Below the pieces are notes generated by a model. It worked only from the letters and a program-made list of their open reading frames with translations, did not search any database and was not told the origin of the DNA. From Geminicoccaceae bacterium (lineage in GTDB: Bacteria > Pseudomonadota > Alphaproteobacteria > Geminicoccales > Geminicoccaceae): DNA of 64,000 nt. The position numbers and the translations under genes were made by a program. Below are positions 55,579 to 64,000 of the stretch, piece after piece. The stretch is from positions 170,775 through 234,774 of the forward strand of contig JANQNY010000077.1 in the NCBI GenBank assembly GCA_028279345.1, written 5' to 3'. How positions within the stretch are numbered: the first letter of the stretch is position 1; each line of letters opens with the position of its first letter.

Positions 55579-56210
55579 GGCGTTGCGAGCCGCGTGATCG
55601 TCGCATCGAGGCCCAAGGCGTCCTCTAGGTCGTGGGTCACCATGAGGGCTGGCAGCGCCGCGCCCTGGATCACCTCACGCACGAACGCACGAAGCTGGCG
55701 CCGCAACGGTGCGTCGAGCTTGGCGAAGGGTTCGTCGAGCAGGAGCGCTCGTGGCTCCGCCAGGAGCGCCCGCACGAGCGCCACGCGCGCCGCCTGACCG
55801 CCCGACAACGTGCCGGGGCGGCGGTCATCGAGGCCTGCGAGCCCCGCGCGCTCGAGCGCTGCCTCGATGCGGCGCCGGCGCTCCCGGCGCGCGAGGCCGC
55901 GGGGCAGGGCAAAGGCCAGATTCTCCCAGACGGTAAGGTGCGGAAAGAGCAATGGGTCCTGAAAGAGGACACCGAGATTGCGTCGCTCGGGCGGCAGACC
56001 GTCGAGCTGTCGATCGTCGAGGTAGATGCGCCCACGGGACCTGAGCGGTGGTCGGAGTCCGCCGGCGATAGCCAGAAGCAGGCTCGACTTGCCCGCACCG
56101 CTCGGGGCCATGACCGCCACGGTCTCGCCCGCCCGCACCTCGAGATCGAGGGCGGCGAACAGCGGCTGGTCCTCGATCGTGATCGTCACGCCTTGAAGAA
56201 CGAGGCTCAT
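55500..56210 (-). CDS. ynjD: ABC transporter ATP-binding protein YnjD
   Basis: 236 residues. Walker A MAPSGAGKSSLLLAIAG, Q-loop VLFQDPLLFPHLTVWENL, signature LSGGQAARVALVRALL, Walker B ALLLDEPFAKLD, switch His in VTHDLEDAL. Matches YnjD/ThiQ-type ATPases. The start overlaps the permease stop by 4 nt. The last about 25 residues lie in the overlap with the convergent dehydrogenase gene. Confidence 0.88.
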   Translation of the reverse strand: MSLVLQGVTITIEDQPLFAALDLEVRAGETVAVMAPSGAGKSSLLLAIAGGLRPPLRSRGRIYLDDRQLDGLPPERRNLGVLFQDPLLFPHLTVWENLAFALPRGLARRERRRRIEAALERAGLAGLDDRRPGTLSGGQAARVALVRALLAEPRALLLDEPFAKLDAPLRRQLRAFVREVIQGAALPALMVTHDLEDALGLDATITRLATPQSPSAADQATPRSIASARRPSSMPG

Positions 56211-57895
56211 GCACGCCGCTCCACTCTGGCGCGGACCAGTGCCGCCAGCAGGAACGCGCACATGGGAAGAGCGGCGAGGAGGGTCACCACCACGCCCGCA
56301 CTGCGCCGATCGCTGCTGGCGAGCGCCACGGCTTCCAGCGCGAGCGTGCGCACCTGGCCGCTGCCGGCGAACAGGGTCGGCAGGTAGAGCGCAGCGCTCA
56401 CGGCGACGGAAAGGGCGAAGGCGGTGGCTACTGGTGCCGCTAGCATCGGCAGCTTGATGCGCCAGAAGACGGCGCCCGGACGGTGGCCCAGGCTCCGGCC
56501 GACAAGCGCCCAGCGCGGATCGAATGTGCGCACGGCCCCCGCGAGGGCCAAGAAGGCATAGGGCAGGACGAAGGTCAGATGCACCAGCGCCACGGCGGTG
56601 AGGCTGCCGTCGACGCGCAGCGCGACCAAGAGCACCTGGATGCCGAAGAGGAAGGCTGCCTGCGGGACCACCAGCGGCAGATAGAGCCAGAGCTGCCAGC
56701 GCGCGGGCACTGGCCGCGACCGATGCGTCTCGGCCTCCAAGCAGAGGAGTGCCAAGGACGTCGCAGCCAGACCGACCACGAGGGCCAGCCCTGCGGTGAC
56801 GAGCAGTGCTACGCCCAGCTGATCGGGTGCGGCGATCCAGGCGTCGAGGTGGAGATCGTCGGGCCAGCTATCGGGAAACCGCCAGCGGCCGGCGATCGAC
56901 CAGAGCATCATGACGGCGAGCGAGGCGAGGCCTGCGACGCCGACGGCTGCCGGAACGACCAGTGCCGGGAGCGCAAACGAGACACGCGGCCGCGCCGGTG
57001 GTCCCCGGCGCAAGAGGCGCTTGGCCAACGTCTGGACCGGCCACTCGCACAGCCACCAGGCGACCATCGCCAGCCCCGCCAAGGCGAGCAGGAGAACCGC
57101 CGCGGCGGCACCGGTCGCCCAGTGCACGAGGTCCGGGTGACCGAGCAGCTCGATCACGCGCACGGCGAGCACCGGCGGCACGCTCGGTCCCAGCACCAGC
57201 GCCATGTCGACCGGCGACGCGCCGTAGGCGATGACGGCGAAGAGCGGCAGGCGCAGCGACGGGTAGAGCTGCGGCAGCACGGCCACCGACCACGCCGCCA
57301 AGGGCCCGTGCCCGAGGCTCCGTGCGGCCAGGAGCTGCCGCTCGACCGGCCGACCGGCCTGCGCTGCAAGCAGCATCAACACGAGAAAGGGCATCTCCTT
57401 GACGACGAGGGCCAGGACGAGGGCGATGCCGAAGGGATCACCCGGAAACACCCAGAGCGGCGGCGAGGTGAGCCCCGAGAGCGCCGGCGATACCAGGCGG
57501 ATGAGAAAGCCGCTCGGCGCTACGAGGAACGCAAGGCCGAGCGCGATGGCCACGTGAGGGGCGGCGAGCAGCGGGCTCAAGAGCCGCCTGAGCGGCCGCG
57601 CACGTGGCAGCGCGGTCGTACTCGCAACGAAGGCGCAGGCGAGCAGCCAGGCAAGCGCGGTCGCGGCTAGCGTGGTGCAGAGCGTGAGCGCGACGCTCAC
57701 CCAGACGCCCGGTAAGGCCAGCAGCTCGACAAAGGCCTCGAGCCCTGGCCGCGTGAGGCCGATCGCAGGCAGGTAGCCGAACGCCGGCGCCAACGTTCCC
57801 AGCAGGCCGGCAACCACGGGCGCGACGAGGATGCCCCACGTGAGCGGCGGCCAGACGGCGAAGGGCGTGCTCACCCCTGCACGCGGCGCTGCCAC
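56207..57895 (-). CDS. ynjC: ABC transporter permease YnjC (fused two-module permease)
   Basis: About 562 residues with roughly 12 membrane segments, two permease modules in one chain as in ThiP and YnjC. The ATPase-contact loops are LLAARSLGHGPLAAWSVAVL and ALVGRSLGHRPGAVFWRIKL. Start is GTG; 57895 is used here, while a GTG at 57874 overlapping the ynjB stop as GTGA is an equally plausible start. It works with YnjB and YnjD to import an unknown solute. Confidence 0.87.
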   Translation of the reverse strand: MAAPRAGVSTPFAVWPPLTWGILVAPVVAGLLGTLAPAFGYLPAIGLTRPGLEAFVELLALPGVWVSVALTLCTTLAATALAWLLACAFVASTTALPRARPLRRLLSPLLAAPHVAIALGLAFLVAPSGFLIRLVSPALSGLTSPPLWVFPGDPFGIALVLALVVKEMPFLVLMLLAAQAGRPVERQLLAARSLGHGPLAAWSVAVLPQLYPSLRLPLFAVIAYGASPVDMALVLGPSVPPVLAVRVIELLGHPDLVHWATGAAAAVLLLALAGLAMVAWWLCEWPVQTLAKRLLRRGPPARPRVSFALPALVVPAAVGVAGLASLAVMMLWSIAGRWRFPDSWPDDLHLDAWIAAPDQLGVALLVTAGLALVVGLAATSLALLCLEAETHRSRPVPARWQLWLYLPLVVPQAAFLFGIQVLLVALRVDGSLTAVALVHLTFVLPYAFLALAGAVRTFDPRWALVGRSLGHRPGAVFWRIKLPMLAAPVATAFALSVAVSAALYLPTLFAGSGQVRTLALEAVALASSDRRSAGVVVTLLAALPMCAFLLAALVRARVERRA

Positions 57896-59076
57896 TCGCG
57901 CTCGAGCCAGTCGACCCAGCTCGGATGCGGTTCTGCCAGCGTTGGGCCTAGAGCGGCCGGCGGGAGCGTCGCCACACCCAGCGGCAGCGCCTCGAACAGC
58001 GCGCGGTCCGCCGCGTCGAGCCGGTCGAGATCGAGCACGGTCGGATCGCCCCAGATCCGCGGGTCCTGCTTCCTGGCCTGGGCCACGGGGCTCAAGAGGA
58101 AGTTGGCGACGATCTCGGCCCCCACCTTCGAGCTGCTACTGGCCGGAATGGCGACGAAGTGGGTGTTGCCGATGGTGCCGGCGGCGAAGGTCGTCGTGCG
58201 CACCGTCTCGGGTAGTCGGCCCGCGGCGATGAGCTGGGATGCCTCGCCAGGATTGAAGCTCAACGACATGGTGACTTCGCCATCGTCGAGCAGCTGGTGG
58301 AGTGCCTGGCCGTCACTCGGAAAGGCGCGTCCGCGCCGCCAGAAGTGCGGGCTCGCTTCGTCGAGCCAAGCCCACAAAGGCGCCGTGAGGTCTGCTGCCG
58401 TCGCCTCGTCGACGGGACCGCCGAGCGGTGCGCGGTCGGGGGTGGTATCGAGCAGCAGCTGCTTCAAGAAGGTGGTGCCGATGAAGTCCGGTGGCGCTGG
58501 ATGCGTGAAGCGGCCGGGATTGGCAGCGATCCAATCGCCCAACGCGCTTGTGCTCCGCGGCGGCTCGGGAAGCGCAGCGCTATCGTAGAGCAGGACGAAC
58601 TGGGCCATGCCCCACGGGCTCTCATAGCCGTCGGTCGGCACGGTGAAGTCGATCAGCGTGGTGGGTTTGCCGTCTGTGTCGACCAGGCGGAAGTTCGGCA
58701 GCTCGAAGGCAAACGGTCCGTGCAACAGCTCAGCCCGCTTTAGGGCGTGGAAATTCTCGCCGTTGATCCAGAGCAGGTCGACGCTGCCGTTCGTCTCGCG
58801 GCCGGCGGCACGTTCGGCAACGATCCGTGCTACCGCTTCGGACGCGTCGGTGATCTTGACGTGATCGAGCGTGACGCCGTAGCGGCTGTGCACCTCGTCG
58901 CCGACCCAGGCGATGTAGCCGTTGATCGCTGGCGACCCGGCCCAGGCGTTGAACCGGACGGTCTGGCCGTCGGCCGCCGCAAGCTTCTCCTCCCATGAGG
59001 CTTGCGTCCGCGATGCCGAAACGATGGTCAGCAGCAGCATGACGAAGTAGGCTACAGGTGTGCTAATTCGACGCAT
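57871..59076 (-). CDS. ynjB: ABC transporter substrate-binding protein YnjB
   Basis: 401 residues with a signal peptide (MRRISTPVAYFVMLLLTIVS). The mature sequence follows E. coli YnjB closely: GQTVRFNAWAGSPAINGYI, GSVDLLWINGENFHALKRAE, PPDFIGTTFLKQLLLDTTPD, GTIGNTHFVAIPASSSSKVG, VANFLLSPVAQARKQDPRIW and LAEPHPSWVDWLEREWQRR. The substrate of YnjBCD is not established; similarity to thiamine and iron/polyamine binding proteins has been noted. First gene of the ynjBCD operon, divergent from pat. Confidence 0.92.
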   Translation of the reverse strand: MRRISTPVAYFVMLLLTIVSASRTQASWEEKLAAADGQTVRFNAWAGSPAINGYIAWVGDEVHSRYGVTLDHVKITDASEAVARIVAERAAGRETNGSVDLLWINGENFHALKRAELLHGPFAFELPNFRLVDTDGKPTTLIDFTVPTDGYESPWGMAQFVLLYDSAALPEPPRSTSALGDWIAANPGRFTHPAPPDFIGTTFLKQLLLDTTPDRAPLGGPVDEATAADLTAPLWAWLDEASPHFWRRGRAFPSDGQALHQLLDDGEVTMSLSFNPGEASQLIAAGRLPETVRTTTFAAGTIGNTHFVAIPASSSSKVGAEIVANFLLSPVAQARKQDPRIWGDPTVLDLDRLDAADRALFEALPLGVATLPPAALGPTLAEPHPSWVDWLEREWQRRVQG

Positions 59077-59265
59077 CTCGCGTGCTCGCTTGGTCCGTGG
59101 TCGCGTTTAGCAGCGGAGAATCGGGGGTTACAGCCGCAAGCAGGCGGTGAAGCGGCAGTGACGATCACAACTGTGCCATGCGTGGACGCTGGCCAAGGGT
59201 GGGCACGTTCTCTATGTTGCGATGCAGCATAGACCTGCTTCGTTCACTACGCGACTCGTTGCTGA

Positions 59266-61941
59266 ATGTCGGTTCGCAACCTCGACCATGTCTTCCGACC
59301 GCGCTCTATCGTGCTCGTCGGCGCGAGCAACGTGCCTGGATCGCTCGGACGCTCCCTCGCTGAGAACCTGATCGGTCACGGCTTCAAGGGCGAACTCTCG
59401 ATCGTCGGCCCCGAGCCGGAGGTGCTCGGCATGGCGACGCACGCCTCGCTGGACGACCTCGCCACTGGCCCGGACTTGGCCATCCTGACCACGCCGGCCG
59501 AGACGGTTCCGGATGACATCGCGACGCTGGGCAAGCGCGGCACGAGGGCGGCGATCGTAATCCCGCCGGGCTTCGCCGAGATTGGGGAGGTTGGCCGAGA
59601 GCGTCAGCAGCGCATGCTCGATGCGGCCAAGCCTCATGTCCTGCGCGTGATCGGTCCCAACTGCCTGGGCATCGTCGTTCCCGGCATCAATCTGAACGCC
59701 AGCCCGCTCAAGACGAAGGTTCTGCCGGGCTCGCTGGCCTTCGCCGCGCAATCGGGCGCGGTGCTCAGCACCGTCGTCGACTGGGCGACCTATCGCGGCG
59801 TCGGCTTCAGCCATCTGGCCTCCATGGGCGCGATGGCCGACGTGGACTTCGGCGACCTCCTGGACTTCTGGCTGGCCGACCCGAAGACGCGCGCGATCCT
59901 CCTGCACATGGAGGGCGTCAAGGACGCGCGGAAGTTCATGTCCGCCGCGCGTGCCGCTTCGCGCACCAAGCCGGTCGTCGTCATCAAAACGGGCTGGAGT
60001 CCGGAAGGTGCTCGCGCTGCGCTCTCGCACACAGGCCGTATGGCCGGCGACGACGCGGTCTATTCGGCGGCCTTCAAGCGGGCCGGCATGTTGCGGGTCG
60101 CCGATCTCGGCGAGCTTTTTGCCGCCGTAGAGACGCTCGGCATGGGGACCCGCGTCCAGGGCGATCGGCTCGCGATCCTCTCGAACGGCGGCGGCATGGG
60201 GGTGCTCGCCGCCGACGCGCTGGCGCGCCTTGGCGGCCGCGTGGCCAACCTCGCCGGTACGACGGTCGACCAGCTGACAGCGCTGCTCCCGCCGACCTGT
60301 AGTCCGGTCAATCCGGTCGATATCGCCGCCGACGCCGATCCGGAGCGCTACGCCGCGGCGCTCGAGCTGCTGCTCGCCGACGACCACCACGACGCCGTCC
60401 TCGTGCTCAACAGCCCAGTCGCGGAAGACCTCGTCGACGCCAACGCCGACGCGGTGATCGAGACCGTCAAGAAGAAGCGCCGGCCCGTCCTCACCTGCTG
60501 GCTGGGCAAGGAGATCCCACGGCCGGCGCGGCGGCGCTTCGGCGGTGCCAAGCTCCCGACCTACGACACGCCCGAAGACGCGATCGAAGGGTTCATGCAT
60601 CTCGTCGGCTACCAGCGCCGCCAGCAGCTGCTGCTCCAGGCGCCGACCGCAATCGAGATCGAGCCGCAGCCCGACGTCAGCGCCGCGCGGGTGTTGTGCG
60701 AGGAGGCGCTCGAGGCTGGACGCGAATGGCTCACCGAGCCCGAGAGCAAGCGCTTGCTCTCGCTCTACGCCATTCCGGTCGTTCGCACCGAGACGGCGGC
60801 GACGCCCGAAGAGGCCGGGCGTGTGGGCGGCCGCATGGGGATGAGCGTTGCGCTCAAGGTCCTGTCACCGGACATCGCGCACAAATCCGACGTCAACGGT
60901 GTGGTCTTGAACCTCGCCGAGCCGCACGCGATCGAACGCGCGGCGCGAGCGATGCTGAAGCGCGTTCAGGAGGCCGTGCCGGAGGCACGGATAGAGGGCT
61001 TCTCCGTCCAGGAGATGGTGCAGATGCCCGGCAGCACCGAGCTCCTCATTGGGGCCAAGACCGACCCTCTGTTCGGGCCGGTGATCGTCTTCGGTGCCGG
61101 CGGGCTGGCCGTCGAGGCGCTACGGGACATCGCCGTGGCGCTGCCGCCGCTGAACCTCGAGCTCGCCCGCGAGATGATCTCGGAAACGCGCGTGCATCGC
61201 CTCCTCCAGGGCTATCGCACGGCGCCGGCGGCCGCGATCGACCAGATCGCCTTGGCCCTGGTGAAGCTTGCCCAGCTCGTTGCGGACGTGGACCTCGTCG
61301 ATGCCGTCGACGTCAACCCGCTCCTGGCGAACAACAACGGGGTGCTTGCGCTGGACGCGCGGGTGCGGGTGCGCGCGCCGGAGCGGCATGGCACGGCTCG
61401 CTTCGCCATTCGCCCCTATCCGGCGGAACTCGAGAAACTCGTCACGCTGCGCGACGGCACGCCCATCTATCTGCGTCCGATCCGGCCGGCGGATGCGCCG
61501 GAGCTCATGGACATGATCGCCAAGAGCAATCTCGAGGACCTGCGTATGCGCTTCTTCACGGCGATGAAGCAGCTACCGCCGACCCTCGCCGCGCGGTTGA
61601 CGCAGATCGACTACGACCGCGAGATGGCGTTCGTCGCCCATGCGCTCAACGGTGAACGCGACGGGCTCTGGGGCGTCGGCCGCCTGCATGCCGATCCGGA
61701 TCGGCAGCACGCCGAATATGCGGTGATGACGCGCAGCGACATTGCCGGTCGCGGCCTGGGGCTGCGGCTCATGCAGGAGATCATCGCGCACGGCCGACGC
61801 ACGGGCGTCAGCGAGATCTTCGGCGAGGTGCTGGCCGAGAACGAACGCATGCTCACCATGTGCGAGCGGCTCGGCTTTCGCCGTGAGCGCTCGGAAGAGC
61901 CGGAGGTTGCGCACATGGTGCTCGACCTCGGCTCCGCCTAG
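59266..61941 (+). CDS. pat: Pat/PatZ-type protein lysine acetyltransferase (NDP-forming acyl-CoA synthetase domain plus GNAT)
   Basis: 891 residues. Residues 1-460 are the CoA-binding and succinyl-CoA-synthetase-like domains (IVLVGASNVPGSLGRSLAEN, VIGPNCLGIVVPG, AFAAQSGAVLSTVVDWA, and LSHTGRMAGDDAVY with the position of the catalytic His). Residues about 480-700 form an ATP-grasp module (ALKVLSPDIAHKSDVNGV, VIVFGAGGLAVEAL). Residues about 725-880 are a GNAT acetyltransferase (IYLRPIRPADAPELMDMI, DIAGRGLGLRLMQEII, VLAENERMLTMCERLGF). Proteins of this design acetylate acetyl-CoA synthetase and other enzymes, responding to acetyl-CoA. It stands alone between ynjB and cysK. Confidence 0.9.
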   Translation: MSVRNLDHVFRPRSIVLVGASNVPGSLGRSLAENLIGHGFKGELSIVGPEPEVLGMATHASLDDLATGPDLAILTTPAETVPDDIATLGKRGTRAAIVIPPGFAEIGEVGRERQQRMLDAAKPHVLRVIGPNCLGIVVPGINLNASPLKTKVLPGSLAFAAQSGAVLSTVVDWATYRGVGFSHLASMGAMADVDFGDLLDFWLADPKTRAILLHMEGVKDARKFMSAARAASRTKPVVVIKTGWSPEGARAALSHTGRMAGDDAVYSAAFKRAGMLRVADLGELFAAVETLGMGTRVQGDRLAILSNGGGMGVLAADALARLGGRVANLAGTTVDQLTALLPPTCSPVNPVDIAADADPERYAAALELLLADDHHDAVLVLNSPVAEDLVDANADAVIETVKKKRRPVLTCWLGKEIPRPARRRFGGAKLPTYDTPEDAIEGFMHLVGYQRRQQLLLQAPTAIEIEPQPDVSAARVLCEEALEAGREWLTEPESKRLLSLYAIPVVRTETAATPEEAGRVGGRMGMSVALKVLSPDIAHKSDVNGVVLNLAEPHAIERAARAMLKRVQEAVPEARIEGFSVQEMVQMPGSTELLIGAKTDPLFGPVIVFGAGGLAVEALRDIAVALPPLNLELAREMISETRVHRLLQGYRTAPAAAIDQIALALVKLAQLVADVDLVDAVDVNPLLANNNGVLALDARVRVRAPERHGTARFAIRPYPAELEKLVTLRDGTPIYLRPIRPADAPELMDMIAKSNLEDLRMRFFTAMKQLPPTLAARLTQIDYDREMAFVAHALNGERDGLWGVGRLHADPDRQHAEYAVMTRSDIAGRGLGLRLMQEIIAHGRRTGVSEIFGEVLAENERMLTMCERLGFRRERSEEPEVAHMVLDLGSA

Positions 61942-61970
61942 AGCTTTGTCGGCCTGATTGGCCGCGCCGA

Positions 61971-62042
61971 ACCCCCCGCACACCCCGCCCGCCCACCCAG
62001 GGCATCATCCTCATGGGCGACTGGGCGGGGTGTGCGGGAGGC
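61971..62042. terminator. Hairpin between convergent pat and cysK, probable bidirectional terminator
   Basis: CCGCACACCCCGCCC (61976-61990) is perfectly complementary to GGGCGGGGTGTGCGG (62023-62037), a 15-bp GC-rich stem, with an inner GCCCA/TGGGC pairing inside the 32-nt loop. It lies just between the two convergent stops. No T-run follows, so termination efficiency on either strand is uncertain. Confidence 0.7.
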
Positions 62043-62063
62043 TCGGCATAGGTGGAACAGACC

Positions 62064-63047
62064 TCAAAGGCCGTCGAACAACGCCGTCGAGAGGTAGCGT
62101 TCCGCGAAGGATGGCACGACGACAACGATTCGCTTGCCGGCCAGCTCGGGGCGGCGCCCCACCTCGAGACCCGCGGCGATGGCGGCGCCCGACGAGATGC
62201 CAGCCGGGATACCGTCGAGCCGGGCCACACTGCGTGCGACATCGAGCGCTGTTTCGGCGCCGATGGTGATCACCTCGTCCATCAGGTCCGTCCGCATCAC
62301 GTCGGGCACGAAGCCGGCGCCGATGCCCTGAATGGGGTGTGGGCTCGGCTGGCCGCCGGAGAGCACCGGGCTCGCCTCGGGCTCGACCGCGATCATCCGC
62401 AACGACGGTCGTCGCGGCTTCAAGACTTCAGCGCAGCCGGTGAACGTGCCGCCTGTGCCGACACCGGAGACGATCACGTCGACCTCGCCGCCGGTATCCT
62501 TCCAGATCTCCTCGGCCGTGGTGCGGCGGTGGATGTCCGGATTGGCGGGGTTCGAGAACTGGCTCGGCATGAGCGATCCGGGGATCTCGGCTAGCAGCTC
62601 CTCGGCGCGCGCGATCGCGCCCTTCATGCCCAGCTCGCGCGGCGTCAGCACGAGCTCGGCGCCCAGGAAGGCGAGCATCTTGCGGCGCTCGATCGACATC
62701 GATTCTGGCATGGTCAGGATCAGCCGATAGCCGCGTGCGGCGGCGGCGAAGGCGAGCCCGATGCCCGTATTGCCGGAGGTCGGCTCGACCAGCGTACCGC
62801 CCGGCTGGAGACGACCCTGCTGTTCGAGGTCGATGATCATCGACACCCCGATGCGGTCCTTGACGCTCGCCGTGGGATTGAAGAACTCGAGCTTCAAGCA
62901 GATGTCGGCGACGACGTCGTTGGCTGCGGCGAGCCGCGGCGCGCGGACCAGCGGCGTGTTGCCGATGGTCTCGATGATCGAATCGTAGATGCGGCCCCGC
63001 CCGGGCGCATCGAATCGCGGCGTCTTCGGTGTCGGCTCTGCGTCCAT
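62064..63047 (-). CDS. cysK: Cysteine synthase (O-acetylserine sulfhydrylase)
   Basis: 327 residues, fold type II PLP enzyme. PLP lysine in [11 protein letters not shown] (about residue 60), substrate loop [20 protein letters not shown], phosphate-binding [17 protein letters not shown] and [18 protein letters not shown]. It makes cysteine from O-acetylserine and sulfide. The ATG at 63047 follows GGGAGG by six bases; an in-frame ATG six codons earlier lies upstream of that site. A 20-residue N-terminal extension precedes the usual [16 protein letters not shown] start. Confidence 0.93.
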   Translation of the reverse strand: MDAEPTPKTPRFDAPGRGRIYDSIIETIGNTPLVRAPRLAAANDVVADICLKLEFFNPTASVKDRIGVSMIIDLEQQGRLQPGGTLVEPTSGNTGIGLAFAAAARGYRLILTMPESMSIERRKMLAFLGAELVLTPRELGMKGAIARAEELLAEIPGSLMPSQFSNPANPDIHRRTTAEEIWKDTGGEVDVIVSGVGTGGTFTGCAEVLKPRRPSLRMIAVEPEASPVLSGGQPSPHPIQGIGAGFVPDVMRTDLMDEVITIGAETALDVARSVARLDGIPAGISSGAAIAAGLEVGRRPELAGKRIVVVVPSFAERYLSTALFDGL

Positions 63048-63098
63048 CGGCTTCCTCCCAAACACCAGGCGGCCTTATGACATCGCCGCCCGCCGGCA

Positions 63099-64000
63099 TC
63101 AATGTAGCGCAGGGCTGCCGACCTCGGGTCGGTGGCGTGCCAGGTACCATAGATCGACCAGCCCGCGGCGACCGCGCATAGCCATCGCGGGTCTGAAGAC
63201 CAAGCCTTCGCGCAAGGTCTCGTCCTTCACCTCGTCGAGCGCCGCCGCCGAGATCACCAACGCCGCATCAAGCTCCGACGCTACGCCCTGGAGGCGGCTC
63301 GCCAGATGCACCGTGTCGCCCATGATCGTAAACTGAAACTGCCGGACCCCGCCCACATTGCCGACCAGGACTCGACCACGGTCGAGCCCCATGGCGAGGT
63401 CGAGGTCGTCGTCGTGGAAGCGATCGAGCAGTCGGCGCGCCGCCCGAAGCGCTGCGGTTGCCGCGTCGGCGCGAGGCTCTGGAACCCCGAATGCGACCAA
63501 CGCGCCGTCACCGAGGAAGGTCACCAGCGTGCCTCCTTCCTCGAAAACCACCCGCTCCACCTCGACGAAGACGCGCCGGAAAACGGCCATGGCCGCCTCT
63601 GGCTCGAGCCGCTCGACCAGCGCGGACGAGCCGACCACGTCGATGAAGACGACCGTGGCGTCGACGGTCGTGCCGAGCGTGGCGGGTGCCGTCACCCCGG
63701 CCAGCCGGTCGGCGACCGCGGGCGGGAAGAAGCGTCCCAGGTTCTCGCGCTCGAAGGCGAGCGCGCGTTCGGCGCGTTGCACCAGGACAAGTCGTGTGGC
63801 TTCGATCAGGGCTGCGGCCAGCAGTAGCGCTACGAGCGGGGCTACGACCGGCAGCGCCAGATCCCACCATGCGATGGCCGCCTGGCTCGCGGTCAGGACC
63901 ACCGCCGCCAACAGCGCGAGCACCAGGAGGCTCGCCGTGGGACGGCTCCGGCCCAGTCCCCACGCGGCGGCGAGGCTCGCCACCGCTACGAGTCCTAGGC
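63099..64000 (-). CDS. Membrane-anchored class III adenylate/guanylate cyclase, C-terminal part (cut by window edge)
   Basis: The visible 300 residues have about two to three hydrophobic segments (LLVLALLAAVVLTASQAAIA, LPVVAPLVALLLAAALIEA), a linker, and a class III nucleotide cyclase domain: TVVFIDVVGSSALVERLEPE with metal-binding Asp, EEGGTLVTFLGDGALVAFG with the second Asp, and RQFQFTIMGDTVHLASRLQG. The reading frame remains open to base 64000, so the N-terminus lies outside; the layout suggests a CHASE2-type sensor domain upstream. It would make cAMP, of interest because two other proteins here carry CNB-like domains. Confidence 0.87.
   Translation of the reverse strand, partial: LGLVAVASLAAAWGLGRSRPTASLLVLALLAAVVLTASQAAIAWWDLALPVVAPLVALLLAAALIEATRLVLVQRAERALAFERENLGRFFPPAVADRLAGVTAPATLGTTVDATVVFIDVVGSSALVERLEPEAAMAVFRRVFVEVERVVFEEGGTLVTFLGDGALVAFGVPEPRADAATAALRAARRLLDRFHDDDLDLAMGLDRGRVLVGNVGGVRQFQFTIMGDTVHLASRLQGVASELDAALVISAAALDEVKDETLREGLVFRPAMAMRGRRGLVDLWYLARHRPEVGSPALH

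Noticed and set aside
56483..57670. 395-codon plus-strand frame opposite ynjC
   Set aside because: Highly charged low-complexity translation of an antisense permease; ynjC fits between ynjB and ynjD with overlaps.
59212..60600. 462-codon minus-strand frame opposite pat
   Set aside because: Composition is Arg/Gly/Asp/Val-rich without domain, and the plus strand encodes a complete Pat-type enzyme.

Overview
This window comes from a GC-rich proteobacterium, most likely an alphaproteobacterium. The indications are strong AGGAGG-type ribosome binding sites, an Entner-Doudoroff gene set under a GntR/LacI-type repressor, a cobalamin riboswitch in front of cobW, a CobW/DUF1289 gene pair, YnjBCD, PatZ-type acetyltransferase and alpha-E/ATP-grasp genes. 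No rRNA, tRNA, CRISPR array, intact insertion sequence or phage gene was seen. Taxonomy is inferred from gene content only.

Region 1 (1-16.7 kb, all minus strand) is a mycofactocin (MFT) locus read from right to left: NDMA-dependent methanol dehydrogenase (mno), MoxR ATPase with a 25-residue His-rich tail, VWA protein, mftM, mftC, two OYE/FadH-type flavoproteins, etfA, fixC, fixX, etfB, mftE, mftF, the precursor gene mftA, and an MFT-coupled SDR cut by the window edge. Most junctions are 4-nt overlaps, so this is a tightly coupled operon. It combines cofactor synthesis (MftA, C, E, F, M), cofactor-using dehydrogenases (Mno, SDR) and an ETF to ETF:quinone oxidoreductase branch that could drain electrons from the cofactor to quinone. 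No separate mftB or mftD is present.

Region 2 (17.3-31.5 kb) handles gluconate, idonate and related sugar acids: eda, edd, gntK, gluconate 5-dehydrogenase and idnD flank a GntR-type repressor. A beta-propeller lactonase, hydroxypyruvate isomerase and tartronate-semialdehyde-type reductase follow, then a complete sugar-type ABC importer. Four copies of an ATGnTATCGATAnCAT-like palindrome mark a local regulon.

Region 3 (31.6-39.1 kb) has a secreted EF-hand protein and a plus-strand operon: GH15 glucosidase/trehalase, type II NADH dehydrogenase fused to a cyclic-nucleotide-binding-like domain, glucose 1-dehydrogenase, GMC oxidoreductase and alpha/beta hydrolase. Together with region 2 this can be read as glucoside to glucose to gluconate to Entner-Doudoroff.

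Region 4 (39.2-46.6 kb) is looser and carries gene remnants: an NSS transporter preceded by a short ORF that begins with the N-terminus of tryptophanase, a choline-dehydrogenase-like GMC enzyme, an HCCA-isomerase gene plus a second broken C-terminal copy, a HIBADH-family reductase and an orphan NitT/TauT-type binding protein.

Region 5 (46.2-64 kb) holds a CNB-domain/thioredoxin-reductase-like fusion, an aminoglycoside-kinase-family gene, a cobalamin riboswitch with a small gene, cobW and a DUF1289 gene, the ATP-grasp/alpha-E pair, an Ldh2-family dehydrogenase, ynjBCD, a Pat-type protein acetyltransferase, cysK and the C-terminal part of a membrane-anchored adenylate cyclase.
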